From an uncultured Saprospiraceae bacterium (GTDB lineage Bacteria > Bacteroidota > Bacteroidia > Chitinophagales > Saprospiraceae), in NCBI GenBank assembly GCA_937959275.1, contig CALGLU010000052.1:81695-145694 (forward strand): a stretch of DNA of 64,000 nt, given 5' to 3'. A model generated the notes under the pieces. That model was not told where the DNA came from and did no database searches. It saw only the letters and a list, made by a program, of their open reading frames with translations. Every line of letters begins with the position of its first letter. Within the stretch, counting starts at the first letter, position 1. This document shows, one piece after another, positions 53,987 through 62,129 of this stretch. Position numbers and translations under genes: made by a program.

Positions 53987-55120
53987 ATGAAACATCTTTT
54001 TTCAACTGTGATCTGCAGTCTTATTTTAATTGGCAGTCTAGTTGCCCAGGATGCTGGCATCACCATTGGTGACAGTAATGGAACCACTAATGGCACAATA
54101 AAATATAATAGCACCTCAGGTTTTCAGGGGCTACACCTTGGAAACTGGATGCCGTTTACAGGTGCAAATACTAGCGCAAGCCCTTGGACAGTCAGCGGTT
54201 CGAATATATATTTTGACGGACCTGGCACAGTAGGCATTGGTGGACTTTCAGACGGTCCAGCGTTGCAGGTGAATGGAGTTATAACTGCAAACATGCCAGG
54301 AAGCTCAACTGGGGCAGTGTCTTTCAGCAGTCCTATTGGTTTACCCGGAGTGATTTTCCGGTCCAATGATAATTCTTCTAGAGCAGACATCAGATTCGCA
54401 ACTAGTGGTTTACATTTAGGCGCACATGGAGCAGTTACACCTCCAAATACCAGCTTAGTATTAGCCAATAATGGTAGAGTGGGCATTGGCACAACGACTC
54501 CTATTCAAAAACTTCATGTCAATGGGACGTTTCGCTCAAATACAATTTTTGTTGACCCGCAGAACAGTACATCAGAAGGTGGAGAAGTCGTGCTGTATGG
54601 AGCAGGCTCAAATAACGATTACCATATAGACAACTTTGATGGTGGCGTAAGATTTTTTCACAGTGGAGGTGTCGCAATGGAGATAACAGACAATTATAAA
54701 ATCAAGCTTGGTCCAGTTACATCCACGCCGGGAAACTTTAGGCTATATGTCGCTACTGGTATTCTCACAGAGCGAGTTAAAATTGCTACAATGGCCACGG
54801 CAGATTGGGCGGATTATGTATTCGACGAAGACTATAAACTCAAATCACTTCATGAAGTCAAATCATTCGTCCAAAAGAACAAACACTTGCCAAATATTCC
54901 TTCCGCACAAGAAATAGAAAAAAGCGGTTATGAACTTCAAAAAATGGATGCCAAATTATTAGAAAAGATAGAAGAACTGTATTTGCTAACCATTCAACTC
55001 GATGAAGAAAAACAGCAAATAGAAGCCAACAATATAAAACTGCAACAAGAAAATGAATTATTGAAAACGACACAACAAAACATCTTGACCCGTTTATCTA
55101 AATTAGAACATACTCATTGA
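53987..55120 (+). CDS. secreted fibre-like protein with C-terminal coiled coil
   Basis: 377 residues. A signal peptide (MKHLFSTVICSLILIGSLVAQ) is followed by Gly/Ser/Asn-rich repetitive beta structure. It includes a VGIGTTTPIQKLHVNGT phrase and a 'PLGAHGAVTPPNTSLVL' type motif seen in tail-fibre and peptidase-S74-like Bacteroidetes proteins. The C-terminus has a conserved NKHLPNIPSAQEI motif and a long coiled coil. It probably trimerises on the cell surface. The TGA overlaps the TTG/ATG region of the following amidase gene, so both are expected to be made together. Adhesin or injection-type fibre role is inferred. Confidence 0.7.
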   Translation: MKHLFSTVICSLILIGSLVAQDAGITIGDSNGTTNGTIKYNSTSGFQGLHLGNWMPFTGANTSASPWTVSGSNIYFDGPGTVGIGGLSDGPALQVNGVITANMPGSSTGAVSFSSPIGLPGVIFRSNDNSSRADIRFATSGLHLGAHGAVTPPNTSLVLANNGRVGIGTTTPIQKLHVNGTFRSNTIFVDPQNSTSEGGEVVLYGAGSNNDYHIDNFDGGVRFFHSGGVAMEITDNYKIKLGPVTSTPGNFRLYVATGILTERVKIATMATADWADYVFDEDYKLKSLHEVKSFVQKNKHLPNIPSAQEIEKSGYELQKMDAKLLEKIEELYLLTIQLDEEKQQIEANNIKLQQENELLKTTQQNILTRLSKLEHTH

Positions 55121-55122
55121 TT

Positions 55123-56625
55123 ATGAATAGTAAACTATTATGTATTGTCACAAGCCTGATGTTCACAGTATGCATCTCTATTGTAGCGCAAGGCGAATTT
55201 AATCAAAGTGACTTGACGGATCATATTTCTCATGTTGCAGACAAAACCAATCAGGATTATTTCGATGACCACGACCATGAATTATGGGAATACTATCTCA
55301 ATCGTCCACACCCTAATGTCAATAGGATCAATACTTATTTTGAGGATGCTGCTATTGAGTTTGGTGTGCCTGCCGAATTACTTAAAGTCATTGGTCAAAT
55401 TGAAAACAACTGGACACAAATAGGCCCGTCTATTGATAGAGGATGGGGCATTATGCACTTAGTGGACAATTCGTATTGCAATACGCTCGACGAAGCTGCG
55501 ACCTTACTCAAGGTATCAAAAGATGTCTTAAAAGATGATGCAAGGCAAAACATTAGAGGTGCCGCAGCTCTATTAGCCAGCTATTATAACAATACCGGCA
55601 AAGACAAAACGGAGATAGAAAATTGGTTTGAGGCAGCCAAAATATTCTCTGGATTGATAAATGAGCGATTGCGAACAAAACAAGCCATACGCTATTTTAA
55701 CACCTTGAAAAAAGGTATCACTAGTCGAACAGTTTGGAATGAAACAATCACCATTGATGCGCGACAGGATTTATATGTTCCTGAAATTTCTATACGCAAA
55801 TCAACACAGGCCGTAGATTATCCACCTGCAGATGATGAGATTATTAGTCTATGCTCAGGACCTGATAATTTTGGTCTTGGTAGAAATTCAGCCATAAATA
55901 CCTGGGTCAATCACTGGATTGGAGTAGGTACTGCCGCAGGAGCCCTCAGTTGGTTTAACACTTGTCCATGTGATAGAAGTCCAGAATGCCGTGGATCATC
56001 CGCACATTTTATAATCGCTAATAACGGAGATATTGACCAAACCGTAGCTGTTGCCAATACAGCTTACCATGCAGGTGCCACAGGTTACAATAATAATGGT
56101 CCCTCCATAGGCGTCGAACACGAAGCAACACTTGCTAACCCTGGTCTTTGGAATTCCGTTCCCATGTTGACTGCTTCAACGGCTATGGCCTGTTATTTTA
56201 TAGGCATTTACAATATACCAGCAACTAGAAGTCTGCCGGGCATTAGAGAACACAATGAAATGCCCGGAACAAATACACAATGTGCCGGCTCTATTCCCTG
56301 GACGACTTGGATGAATATGTTTAATAATTGTGCAAATGGTTGTCCGCCAAACCAAACCATCACCACCAACTCGACTGGAACAATTGTAGCCGGTGATTAC
56401 ATTATATCCTCCGGTGGTGTGCTTGCTGGGAATAATGCGACTTATGATGCAGGGAATTATATAGAATTGATTACCGGTTTTGATGGACAGTCAGGTTCTG
56501 TTTTTGAAGGAAAGATAGGTGGGTGCGCTAATCGCTTGATGAATTCAAACAATCAATTTAATGCACAGGTGACCGAAGATAAATTAGATAACATTTTGCA
56601 CTCGAAGACTGGTCAATCGAATTAG
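55123..56625 (+). CDS. exported peptidoglycan hydrolase: lysozyme-like domain plus amidase_2
   Basis: 500 residues from the ATG at 55123; a TTG six bases earlier (55117) overlaps the fibre gene and adds two residues. The signal peptide is followed by a lytic-transglycosylase-like domain (residues about 60-160: FGVPAELLKVIGQIENNWTQI with Glu, DRGWGIMHLVDN, 'RGAAALLASYYNN'). An N-acetylmuramoyl-L-alanine amidase_2 domain follows, with HFIIANNGDI, TAYHAGATGYN, SIGVEHEA and IREHNEMPGTNTQCAG, the His/His/Cys zinc set. The C-terminus (YIISSGGVLAGNNATYDAGNYIELI) resembles the 3-coathanger stack domain. It would cleave both glycan and stem-peptide bonds. It is coupled to a fibre-like gene. Confidence 0.88.
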   Translation: MNSKLLCIVTSLMFTVCISIVAQGEFNQSDLTDHISHVADKTNQDYFDDHDHELWEYYLNRPHPNVNRINTYFEDAAIEFGVPAELLKVIGQIENNWTQIGPSIDRGWGIMHLVDNSYCNTLDEAATLLKVSKDVLKDDARQNIRGAAALLASYYNNTGKDKTEIENWFEAAKIFSGLINERLRTKQAIRYFNTLKKGITSRTVWNETITIDARQDLYVPEISIRKSTQAVDYPPADDEIISLCSGPDNFGLGRNSAINTWVNHWIGVGTAAGALSWFNTCPCDRSPECRGSSAHFIIANNGDIDQTVAVANTAYHAGATGYNNNGPSIGVEHEATLANPGLWNSVPMLTASTAMACYFIGIYNIPATRSLPGIREHNEMPGTNTQCAGSIPWTTWMNMFNNCANGCPPNQTITTNSTGTIVAGDYIISSGGVLAGNNATYDAGNYIELITGFDGQSGSVFEGKIGGCANRLMNSNNQFNAQVTEDKLDNILHSKTGQSN

Positions 56626-56990
56626 CATATACAATTAAGAATCACATAAGTCATCGGTTGAGAGTATTGGCAAAAATGACTGTGTTTCATGCTGTTACTA
56701 ATCCACAACACAAAAGTGTGAAATTCAAATTGGGGCTTGCTAGTAAGAGTTATGATATGTTTCTATCAAGACGTATAGGGCCGCCTCTCCGAACTCGCAG
56801 GCTGTGGTAAATTAATCAAATAGATTACGTAATATTACTTTAATAATATTATGACTCGACCTGTCGATTCAGGATCTCATCATGGCTGATCTATCAGGCT
56901 CTTCACATATCAGATTCTGAATCGAGTTCAGAATGACGTGCACTTTTTTAGTTTGATTCAGGATCACATACTCAATACTGTTTCTTGAAT
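56626..56990. other. gene-free gap with dispersed repeat words
   Basis: This 365-base stretch between the amidase gene and the minus-strand lipoprotein gene holds no gene. A CAGATTCTGAATCGAGTTCA block at 56911-56938 matches the GATTCCGGATCGAGCCCGGA block at about 44645-44672 in the MITE-like element. An AT-rich palindromic run (GTAATATTAC, AATAATATTATGAC) lies around 56830-56855. Nothing else was recognised. Confidence 0.5.
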
Positions 56991-57695
56991 TCACCGCCGC
57001 CCTTCCTTCAATATGCATTCATACGGCACGAACAATTTCTGCCCATTAAGTGACACTTCCATTGTAAAATCCTCGGTCATGCCTTCATTCGGAAAGATGA
57101 GATCCTTGGTCATCTTGTCATCTCGCGCTATGATCGTTTCAAATAAAACCCAATCTTGTATGTAGGCAATTTCATCCTCTATGCTTCCCTCCATTGCATT
57201 GAATTGTCTGGCATCATCTGCTATGTAAACAGCTGACTCTGCACCATACGTGATGGCATTGATTGAGTTGCCTGCGCCACCTCCTAGAGCAATTGAAGCT
57301 ATCGTTAAACCACCTAAAATGATATTACCAATTGTCCGTGTCCGCTTCTCTTTCTTAATTTTATTTTTCTCCTTGTCGAGATTCTTAATGAAATTGTATT
57401 TGTGGTGAGCATTCCGTTGAAAACCGTCTTCATGGACTAATCTAACATTCGTGTAATCGATTAAAATAGGCTTGTCTGATAAATTTTCGATGTCCAATTG
57501 AAAAATAGAATAGTCGATCGCATGTCCGACGAATGCTGTTCTGATCACAACATCTTCCAGATCATCCTTAGTAAATTCAATATTATCTTCTGTTGTAAAA
57601 GCAACTTCTTCCGGATGAATTTCTGTATACCAATATGTAGATTTACAAGAACTAAATAAAAGAATGGCTACAAATAAAGGAAAATAGATCTTCAT
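56991..57695 (-). CDS. lipoprotein of unknown function
   Basis: 234 residues with lipoprotein signal MKIYFPLFVAILLFSSCKS (Cys17). The protein has a beta-rich N-terminal part and a Lys-rich stretch (KNLDKEKNKIKKEKR) before a Gly-rich hydrophobic segment (IGNIILGGLTIASIALGGGAG) that may dip into a membrane. I recognise no family. It is transcribed alone, with no clear TAnnTTTG promoter. The gap 57696-58051 upstream is AT-rich with no recognisable feature. Confidence 0.75.
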   Translation of the reverse strand: MKIYFPLFVAILLFSSCKSTYWYTEIHPEEVAFTTEDNIEFTKDDLEDVVIRTAFVGHAIDYSIFQLDIENLSDKPILIDYTNVRLVHEDGFQRNAHHKYNFIKNLDKEKNKIKKEKRTRTIGNIILGGLTIASIALGGGAGNSINAITYGAESAVYIADDARQFNAMEGSIEDEIAYIQDWVLFETIIARDDKMTKDLIFPNEGMTEDFTMEVSLNGQKLFVPYECILKEGRR

Positions 57696-58051
57696 GATGA
57701 GTCAAAATTATGGAGCGATAATAGAGCACAAGTTACGCCCTTCTGTTTATTCATGGAACTTTGCTAGAATAGGATTAACTCGTATTAACTTTAGGCCACT
57801 GGTTGATTATTGACTTTCTTACTCAATCAAGATAAAACATTATTTCTCAAGTTATCGCTCTTTAACAGAAATTTAAAGCGTGTTTGAGAGGCCCTCAAAC
57901 ATCTATAAAATGTCTAGGCACACAAGTACTTGAGCGAAAAATTGTCGGTAAAATAATTCCTGTGTGCGCCCACAGTTTCAAAAAACTATACATATATTAA
58001 AGTGATTATAATCTTTTGTGAATCACTTCATTCGGAAACTCAAGCTATACT

Positions 58052-58735
58052 ATGCAAAACGATGATCAGCTTTTCCAGTTGATGAAAACCCAGCTATTCT
58101 CAGCAGTCATTGGTGATGTGATGGACAAACTTGGTTATCAGAATCAATTTCTATCACCGTCAATACAGCCGCTTAGACAAGACATGTTAGTCGCAGGAAG
58201 AGCTATGCCAGTCTTAGAAGCCGATGTATTTTCAGAGGTTTCCAGTTCAGGAAATAATAATTTGTTAGCCAAACCATTTGGTCTAATGTTAGAAGCGCTT
58301 GACGACCTTAAACAGCATGAAGTGTATATCTGTACTGGCTCCTCACCAACGTACGCCTTGTGGGGTGAGCTGATGAGTACCAGAGCCATGAAGTTAGGCG
58401 CAGCTGGTGCCGTCATGAATGGCTACCATAGAGATACCAAGGGCATACTTGCCCTTAATTTTCCGACCTTTTCATATGGCAATTATGCTCAAGACCAAGG
58501 GCCGCGTGGTAAGGTCATAGATTTTAGATGCGAGATACAGATGAACGGCGTGAAGATAAGACCGGGTGACATTGTCTTTGGTGATATTGACGGTGTCTGT
58601 ATTATCCCACAAGAAGCAGCAGACGAAATCATCAAATTAGCACTGGAAAAAGCAAATGGAGAAAAGCTCGTCCAGACAGCCATTCAAAATGGAATGAGTG
58701 CTTGTGATGCGTTTGAAAAATTTGGAATTATGTAA
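58052..58735 (+). CDS. RraA-like aldolase/dehydratase family protein
   Basis: 227 residues of the RraA-like fold, matching the longer 4-hydroxy-4-methyl-2-oxoglutarate aldolase-type members rather than the short RNase E regulator. Motifs are GDVMDKLGYQ, RAMKLGAAGAVMNGYHRDTKGI with conserved Arg-Asp (metal/substrate), and GDIVFGDIDGVCIIP. It heads an operon with an SDR dehydrogenase and an SSS symporter, pointing to breakdown of an imported hydroxy- or keto-acid. The upstream TAATCTTTTG sequence is near the -7 consensus but one base long. Confidence 0.85.
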   Translation: MQNDDQLFQLMKTQLFSAVIGDVMDKLGYQNQFLSPSIQPLRQDMLVAGRAMPVLEADVFSEVSSSGNNNLLAKPFGLMLEALDDLKQHEVYICTGSSPTYALWGELMSTRAMKLGAAGAVMNGYHRDTKGILALNFPTFSYGNYAQDQGPRGKVIDFRCEIQMNGVKIRPGDIVFGDIDGVCIIPQEAADEIIKLALEKANGEKLVQTAIQNGMSACDAFEKFGIM

Positions 58736-58780
58736 CATGCCAGCAATACATGTAATCAAGCCTGGCAGCAATTAATATTC

Positions 58781-59569
58781 ATGGATCTAAGTCATTTAAA
58801 AGTTCTTGTGACAGGAGGTGGCGGCATTGGAGTTGGTGCAGGTGTCTGTGAGGCTCTGGATAATTTTGGAGCAACGCTCATCATTAACGACATCACAAAG
58901 AAGAAAGCAGAAGAAGCTTCTAAAAAATATAAACATGCGATCCCAATCAAGGCGGACATTACCAAAGTCAAAGAGGTAGAAAGTATGTTTGCAAGCATTA
59001 AGAAAGAAGTCGGTGTGATCAATGGTCTTGTGAATAATGCAGGCGTTGGACTGAGTAAGGAAATCCATAAAATCAAGCCTGCAGAATTTGATAAAGTTTT
59101 TAATGTCAATGTTAAGGGTGCTTGGTTAGTGACTAAGTATTTTGTGAAGCAGCTTTTGGCAAAGAAAGCAAGTGGTAATATTGTCAACATCTCTTCTGTG
59201 CATGGCTTTGCTAGTCAGCCCAAATACACTACTTATGCCAGCACAAAATCTGCGATTGAAGGTTTTACTCGGGCCACTGCTTATGAGCTGGGCAAACACA
59301 ATATTCGTTGTAATTGCATCGGGCCAGGCATGGTGCATGCAGAGCAAAATTATGACCTGATTAAAACCTGGGCTGCTGATCCTCAGCAATGGGTGCAGGA
59401 TTTTGTAGATAACCAACAAGTCTTACATCACTTTATCGAGCCTGTTGACTGTGGGAATACAGCTGCCTTTTTGTTATCAAATCTTAGCCGTTCTATCACA
59501 GGCCAGACGATTTATGTCGATGCGGGCAAGACCATCATGTTATTCAACCGAGATTATATAGAACAATGA
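58781..59569 (+). CDS. short-chain dehydrogenase/reductase
   Basis: 262 residues. Classical SDR with the cofactor motif VTGGGGIGVGAG, NNAG-equivalent GLVNNAGVG, a Ser in VNISSVHG and the catalytic YASTK (YxxxK). The C-terminal part with GQTIYVDAGKTIMLFN is typical of the family. It probably oxidises a hydroxy acid or sugar acid that the neighbouring RraA-like enzyme handles. It lies 45 bases after that gene and four bases before the symporter. Confidence 0.92.
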   Translation: MDLSHLKVLVTGGGGIGVGAGVCEALDNFGATLIINDITKKKAEEASKKYKHAIPIKADITKVKEVESMFASIKKEVGVINGLVNNAGVGLSKEIHKIKPAEFDKVFNVNVKGAWLVTKYFVKQLLAKKASGNIVNISSVHGFASQPKYTTYASTKSAIEGFTRATAYELGKHNIRCNCIGPGMVHAEQNYDLIKTWAADPQQWVQDFVDNQQVLHHFIEPVDCGNTAAFLLSNLSRSITGQTIYVDAGKTIMLFNRDYIEQ

Positions 59570-59573
59570 ATCT

Positions 59574-61049
59574 ATGACCAACTTCAACTGGTATATCGAT
59601 GGGAGTATCGTCATCATTTATTTGATCGTCATTATTTCGATCGGATTATGGATGCGGCGATTCGTACATAATGTTGCCGATTATTTAGTAGCGGGTAGAC
59701 AAGTGGATTTGTATTTAGGTATTGCTTCATTGGCGGCTACAGAATTTGGAATTGTGACCTGCATGGCTAATGCTGAATTAGGGTATAAATATGGCTTTGC
59801 TGGTATTACACCAGGCATTATGTTTGTGATAGCCATGTTTGTGGTTGGCTGGACGGGCTTAGGGATTCGCCCTTTGCGAGAGCAAGAAGCCATTACCTTA
59901 CCAGAATTATTTGATAAAAAATTTGGACAGAAAGTCAGGATAGCGAGTGGTGTAGTCATCGTCTTGGGTGGCTTATTAAATATGGGTGTATTTCTCAGAA
60001 TGGCAGGTGACTTCTTAACCGTGGTTATGGATATAGATATTCAGTATTTAGAAATATTGATGACTTGTCTACTCCTGATTGTTGCCATGTATACGATTCT
60101 TGGCGGGATGATGTCTGTCTTAGTTACCGACTACTTTCAGTTTATATTGATGAGTATTGGATTACTAGCAGTCACAGGTATATGCTTTTATCAATTTGGC
60201 TGGGAAAATCTTACAGCACATTTAGAAGCCACACATGGAGCTAAGGCATTTAATCCATTTCATGATGGAGCTTATGGCATAGATCGAATCATTTTGGATT
60301 TACTTGTTGCCTTTGCGGCAGTGCTAACTTGGCAGACGATGTTGAGCCGCGTGTTGTCTGCAAAGGATGCAGAGACTGGCCAAAAAATATATAAGGCTAC
60401 AGCTCCTTTCTTTTTGGTGCGGTTTGGTATTCCTGCTTTTATTGGTATTGCTGCATTTTACTATTTCTCTCAGACTGGCAATTTACCAGAGAAGGACATC
60501 ATGGCCTTTCCACACTTTGTTGCTGAGATCTTACCAGTTGGCTTACTTGGTCTTTTAATAGCTGGTATGCTAGCGGCTGACATGTCTACTAATTCGTCTT
60601 ATCTACTGGCTTGGAGTTCTGTTATTTATAACGATATCTTAGCCCCTTTTCATAAGCACGAATGGTCAGCCAAAAAATCATTGTATACTAACCGGATGTT
60701 GGTCGCTGGCATTGGAATTTTCCTTTTACTCTATGGCTTATGGTACCCGCTCAAAGGTGACTTATGGGGATATTTACAAGTGACTGGGACAGTCTATTTA
60801 GCGAGTATGTCGGTAATTTTATTGGCAACCTGTTACTGGGAAAAAGCGAATGATTGGGGTGCCATATCAGCAATCTTTGTTGGCTCAATACTACCGATTT
60901 CTTTCTTGATCATGCAGCAACTGGATCAAACCAAAGCCATGGCAGAGAGTATTGGGCCATACAAATCAGGGATCGCCACTTATTTTTTAACAGCATTAGC
61001 GATGATCATTGGGTCTTACTTTAAGCGAATGCTAAAAATGAACACATAA
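59574..61049 (+). CDS. sodium:solute symporter (SSS family)
   Basis: 491 residues with about 13 transmembrane helices. It begins FNWYIDGSIVIIYLIVII and has the RRFVHNVADYLVAGRQV loop and the TLGG-type 'ILGGMMSVLVTDYFQFILMS' motif of the SSS family. It should import a Na+-coupled organic solute such as a sugar acid or carboxylate. It is followed within 11 bases by a 41-residue single-helix protein that may be its accessory subunit. Confidence 0.92.
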   Translation: MTNFNWYIDGSIVIIYLIVIISIGLWMRRFVHNVADYLVAGRQVDLYLGIASLAATEFGIVTCMANAELGYKYGFAGITPGIMFVIAMFVVGWTGLGIRPLREQEAITLPELFDKKFGQKVRIASGVVIVLGGLLNMGVFLRMAGDFLTVVMDIDIQYLEILMTCLLLIVAMYTILGGMMSVLVTDYFQFILMSIGLLAVTGICFYQFGWENLTAHLEATHGAKAFNPFHDGAYGIDRIILDLLVAFAAVLTWQTMLSRVLSAKDAETGQKIYKATAPFFLVRFGIPAFIGIAAFYYFSQTGNLPEKDIMAFPHFVAEILPVGLLGLLIAGMLAADMSTNSSYLLAWSSVIYNDILAPFHKHEWSAKKSLYTNRMLVAGIGIFLLLYGLWYPLKGDLWGYLQVTGTVYLASMSVILLATCYWEKANDWGAISAIFVGSILPISFLIMQQLDQTKAMAESIGPYKSGIATYFLTALAMIIGSYFKRMLKMNT

Positions 61050-61059
61050 ATAAATAGGA

Positions 61060-61185
61060 ATGGAGCATTATCTGTGGTTTGGCATCTTGTTGATTACTAT
61101 TGTTTGGTATGCTATCGTGACTGTATTAGTTGGTTTTCGCGGAGCTGCGGACATTCTCGATATGATAAAGAGATTAAGAAAATGA
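61060..61185 (+). CDS. 41-residue membrane protein, putative SSS symporter accessory
   Basis: The ATG lies at 61060, 10 bases after the symporter stop. The product begins MEHYLWFGILLITIVWYAIV, one transmembrane helix, and ends in a basic GFRGAADILDMIKRLRK tail. Its position, orientation and layout (short helix, then G-x-x-G-DI plus basic tail) match the small accessory proteins known to accompany SSS and NSS symporters. It is shorter than the usual gene-calling cut-off and easy to miss. No Shine-Dalgarno stands out apart from GGAA just before the ATG. Confidence is moderate. Confidence 0.7.
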   Translation: MEHYLWFGILLITIVWYAIVTVLVGFRGAADILDMIKRLRK

Positions 61186-61390
61186 AAGCGCGCATAGTTT
61201 TTTTTTAACCACATAGGCACATTGAAACATAGCTAATTTAGCTTGTACTATAGATTGAAATACAACACAATAGCAGGTTAGAGGGTTAGAGAATGAGAAG
61301 CGTATGCATTTTTTTTGAACCACATAGACACATAGATACATAGCTAATTTAGCTTGTACCATAGATTCGAATACAACACGATAGTAGGTT
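61184..61390. repeat. two tandem ~111-bp repeats with AACCACATAG core
   Basis: Copy A (61184-61278) and copy B (61295-61390) share AACCACATAGnCACAT, AGCTAATTTAGCTTGTAC, ATAGATT and AATACAACAC words at 111-bp spacing. The inner AGCTAATTTAGCT is palindromic. The core resembles the TTGAACCACAT array at 27883-28320. The copies sit in the 440-base stretch between the symporter operon and the DUF1573 gene, which ends in a strong terminator. Confidence 0.75.
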
Positions 61391-61418
61391 TTGAATCCAA
61401 GCTGAAGAGAAATGAAAA

Positions 61419-61446
61419 AAGGCCTTGGAAATTAATCCAAGGCCTT
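61419..61446 (-). terminator. strong hairpin terminator of the DUF1573 gene
   Basis: On the minus strand AAGGCCTTGGA and TCCAAGGCCTT form a perfect 11-bp stem with a 6-base loop, followed by TTTTCATTT. It lies 43-70 bases beyond the stop of the DUF1573 gene. A T-run also lies on the plus side (CTAATTTTTTCC), so it may serve the preceding operon as well. Confidence 0.8.
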
Positions 61447-61488
61447 CTAATTTTTTCCAGCAATTACTGGATGTTACATAAGTATTGA

Positions 61489-62013
61489 CTAAGACTCAGC
61501 ACCTGCTGGCTTAAATACTTTTCCTTTGATCGTTAAGTAAGAGTTAGCAGGATCAGTGTTCGCAGTCAATGTGACTCTCTTAGATTCTGCTCTACCTTCT
61601 GGCTGACCTTTACCTTTAGAATCATACTGTACTTTGATTACACCTGACTCTCCTGGTGGGATTGGCTCTCTTGGCCATTCTGGCACTGTACAACCACAGC
61701 TTCCTTTTGCATTGCTGATCACTAATGGGTGTGAACCAGTATTAGTAAAAGAATACTCATGAACAACTTTTTCTCCTTCTTGGATTTCACCAAAATCATG
61801 GATTGTCTCAGGGAAAGAAATTGTTGTTAAAGGTCCTGCTGGAATATTTGCCTCAGGTGTTGCTGTAGGTGTTGTAGCAGGAGTTGTTGTTGTAGTATTG
61901 GTAGTTGCCAGACTTTCTCTAGCTGCATCTTTTGTAGATGAACCACTATTACAAGCTGTAAAAGCCAATGTTGCAAATGCACCAAAAGCGATTAACATTT
62001 TAAATGATCTCAT
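61489..62013 (-). CDS. DUF1573 family lipoprotein
   Basis: 174 residues. Lipoprotein signal (FATLAFTACNSG, Cys20) then a Thr/Pro/Ala-rich linker (TTTTTPATTPTATPEAN). The DUF1573 domain has TISFPETIHDFGEIQEGEKV, FTNTGSHPLVISNAKGSCGCTVPEWPREPIPPGESG and VQYDSKGKGQPEGRAES, the GCGCT-type Cys pair being the hallmark. It is an ASPM-like Ig fold with no known enzyme role, probably in the periplasm or on the surface. Its promoter (62056-62085) is near-ideal, so it is likely highly expressed. Confidence 0.9.
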   Translation of the reverse strand: MRSFKMLIAFGAFATLAFTACNSGSSTKDAARESLATTNTTTTTPATTPTATPEANIPAGPLTTISFPETIHDFGEIQEGEKVVHEYSFTNTGSHPLVISNAKGSCGCTVPEWPREPIPPGESGVIKVQYDSKGKGQPEGRAESKRVTLTANTDPANSYLTIKGKVFKPAGAES

Positions 62014-62055
62014 TATGATAATTTATTTAGATTAATAATTTACGACTAACGTTTA

Positions 62056-62085
62056 CAAATGTATGTGAATAATTTATATTTCAAA
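62056..62085 (-). promoter_or_regulatory. Bacteroidetes promoter (TTTG-N18-TACATTTG) of the DUF1573 gene
   Basis: On the minus strand TTTG (62082-62085) and TACATTTG (62056-62063) are separated by 18 bases, matching both -33 (TTG) and -7 (TAnnTTTG) elements of the Bacteroidota housekeeping promoter. The -7 end lies 42 bases before the ATG. This is the clearest promoter in the window. Confidence 0.75.
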
Positions 62086-62129
62086 GACTCAAATATCGCT
62101 CCAATGTCCGATTAACAAGGCGTTAACAA

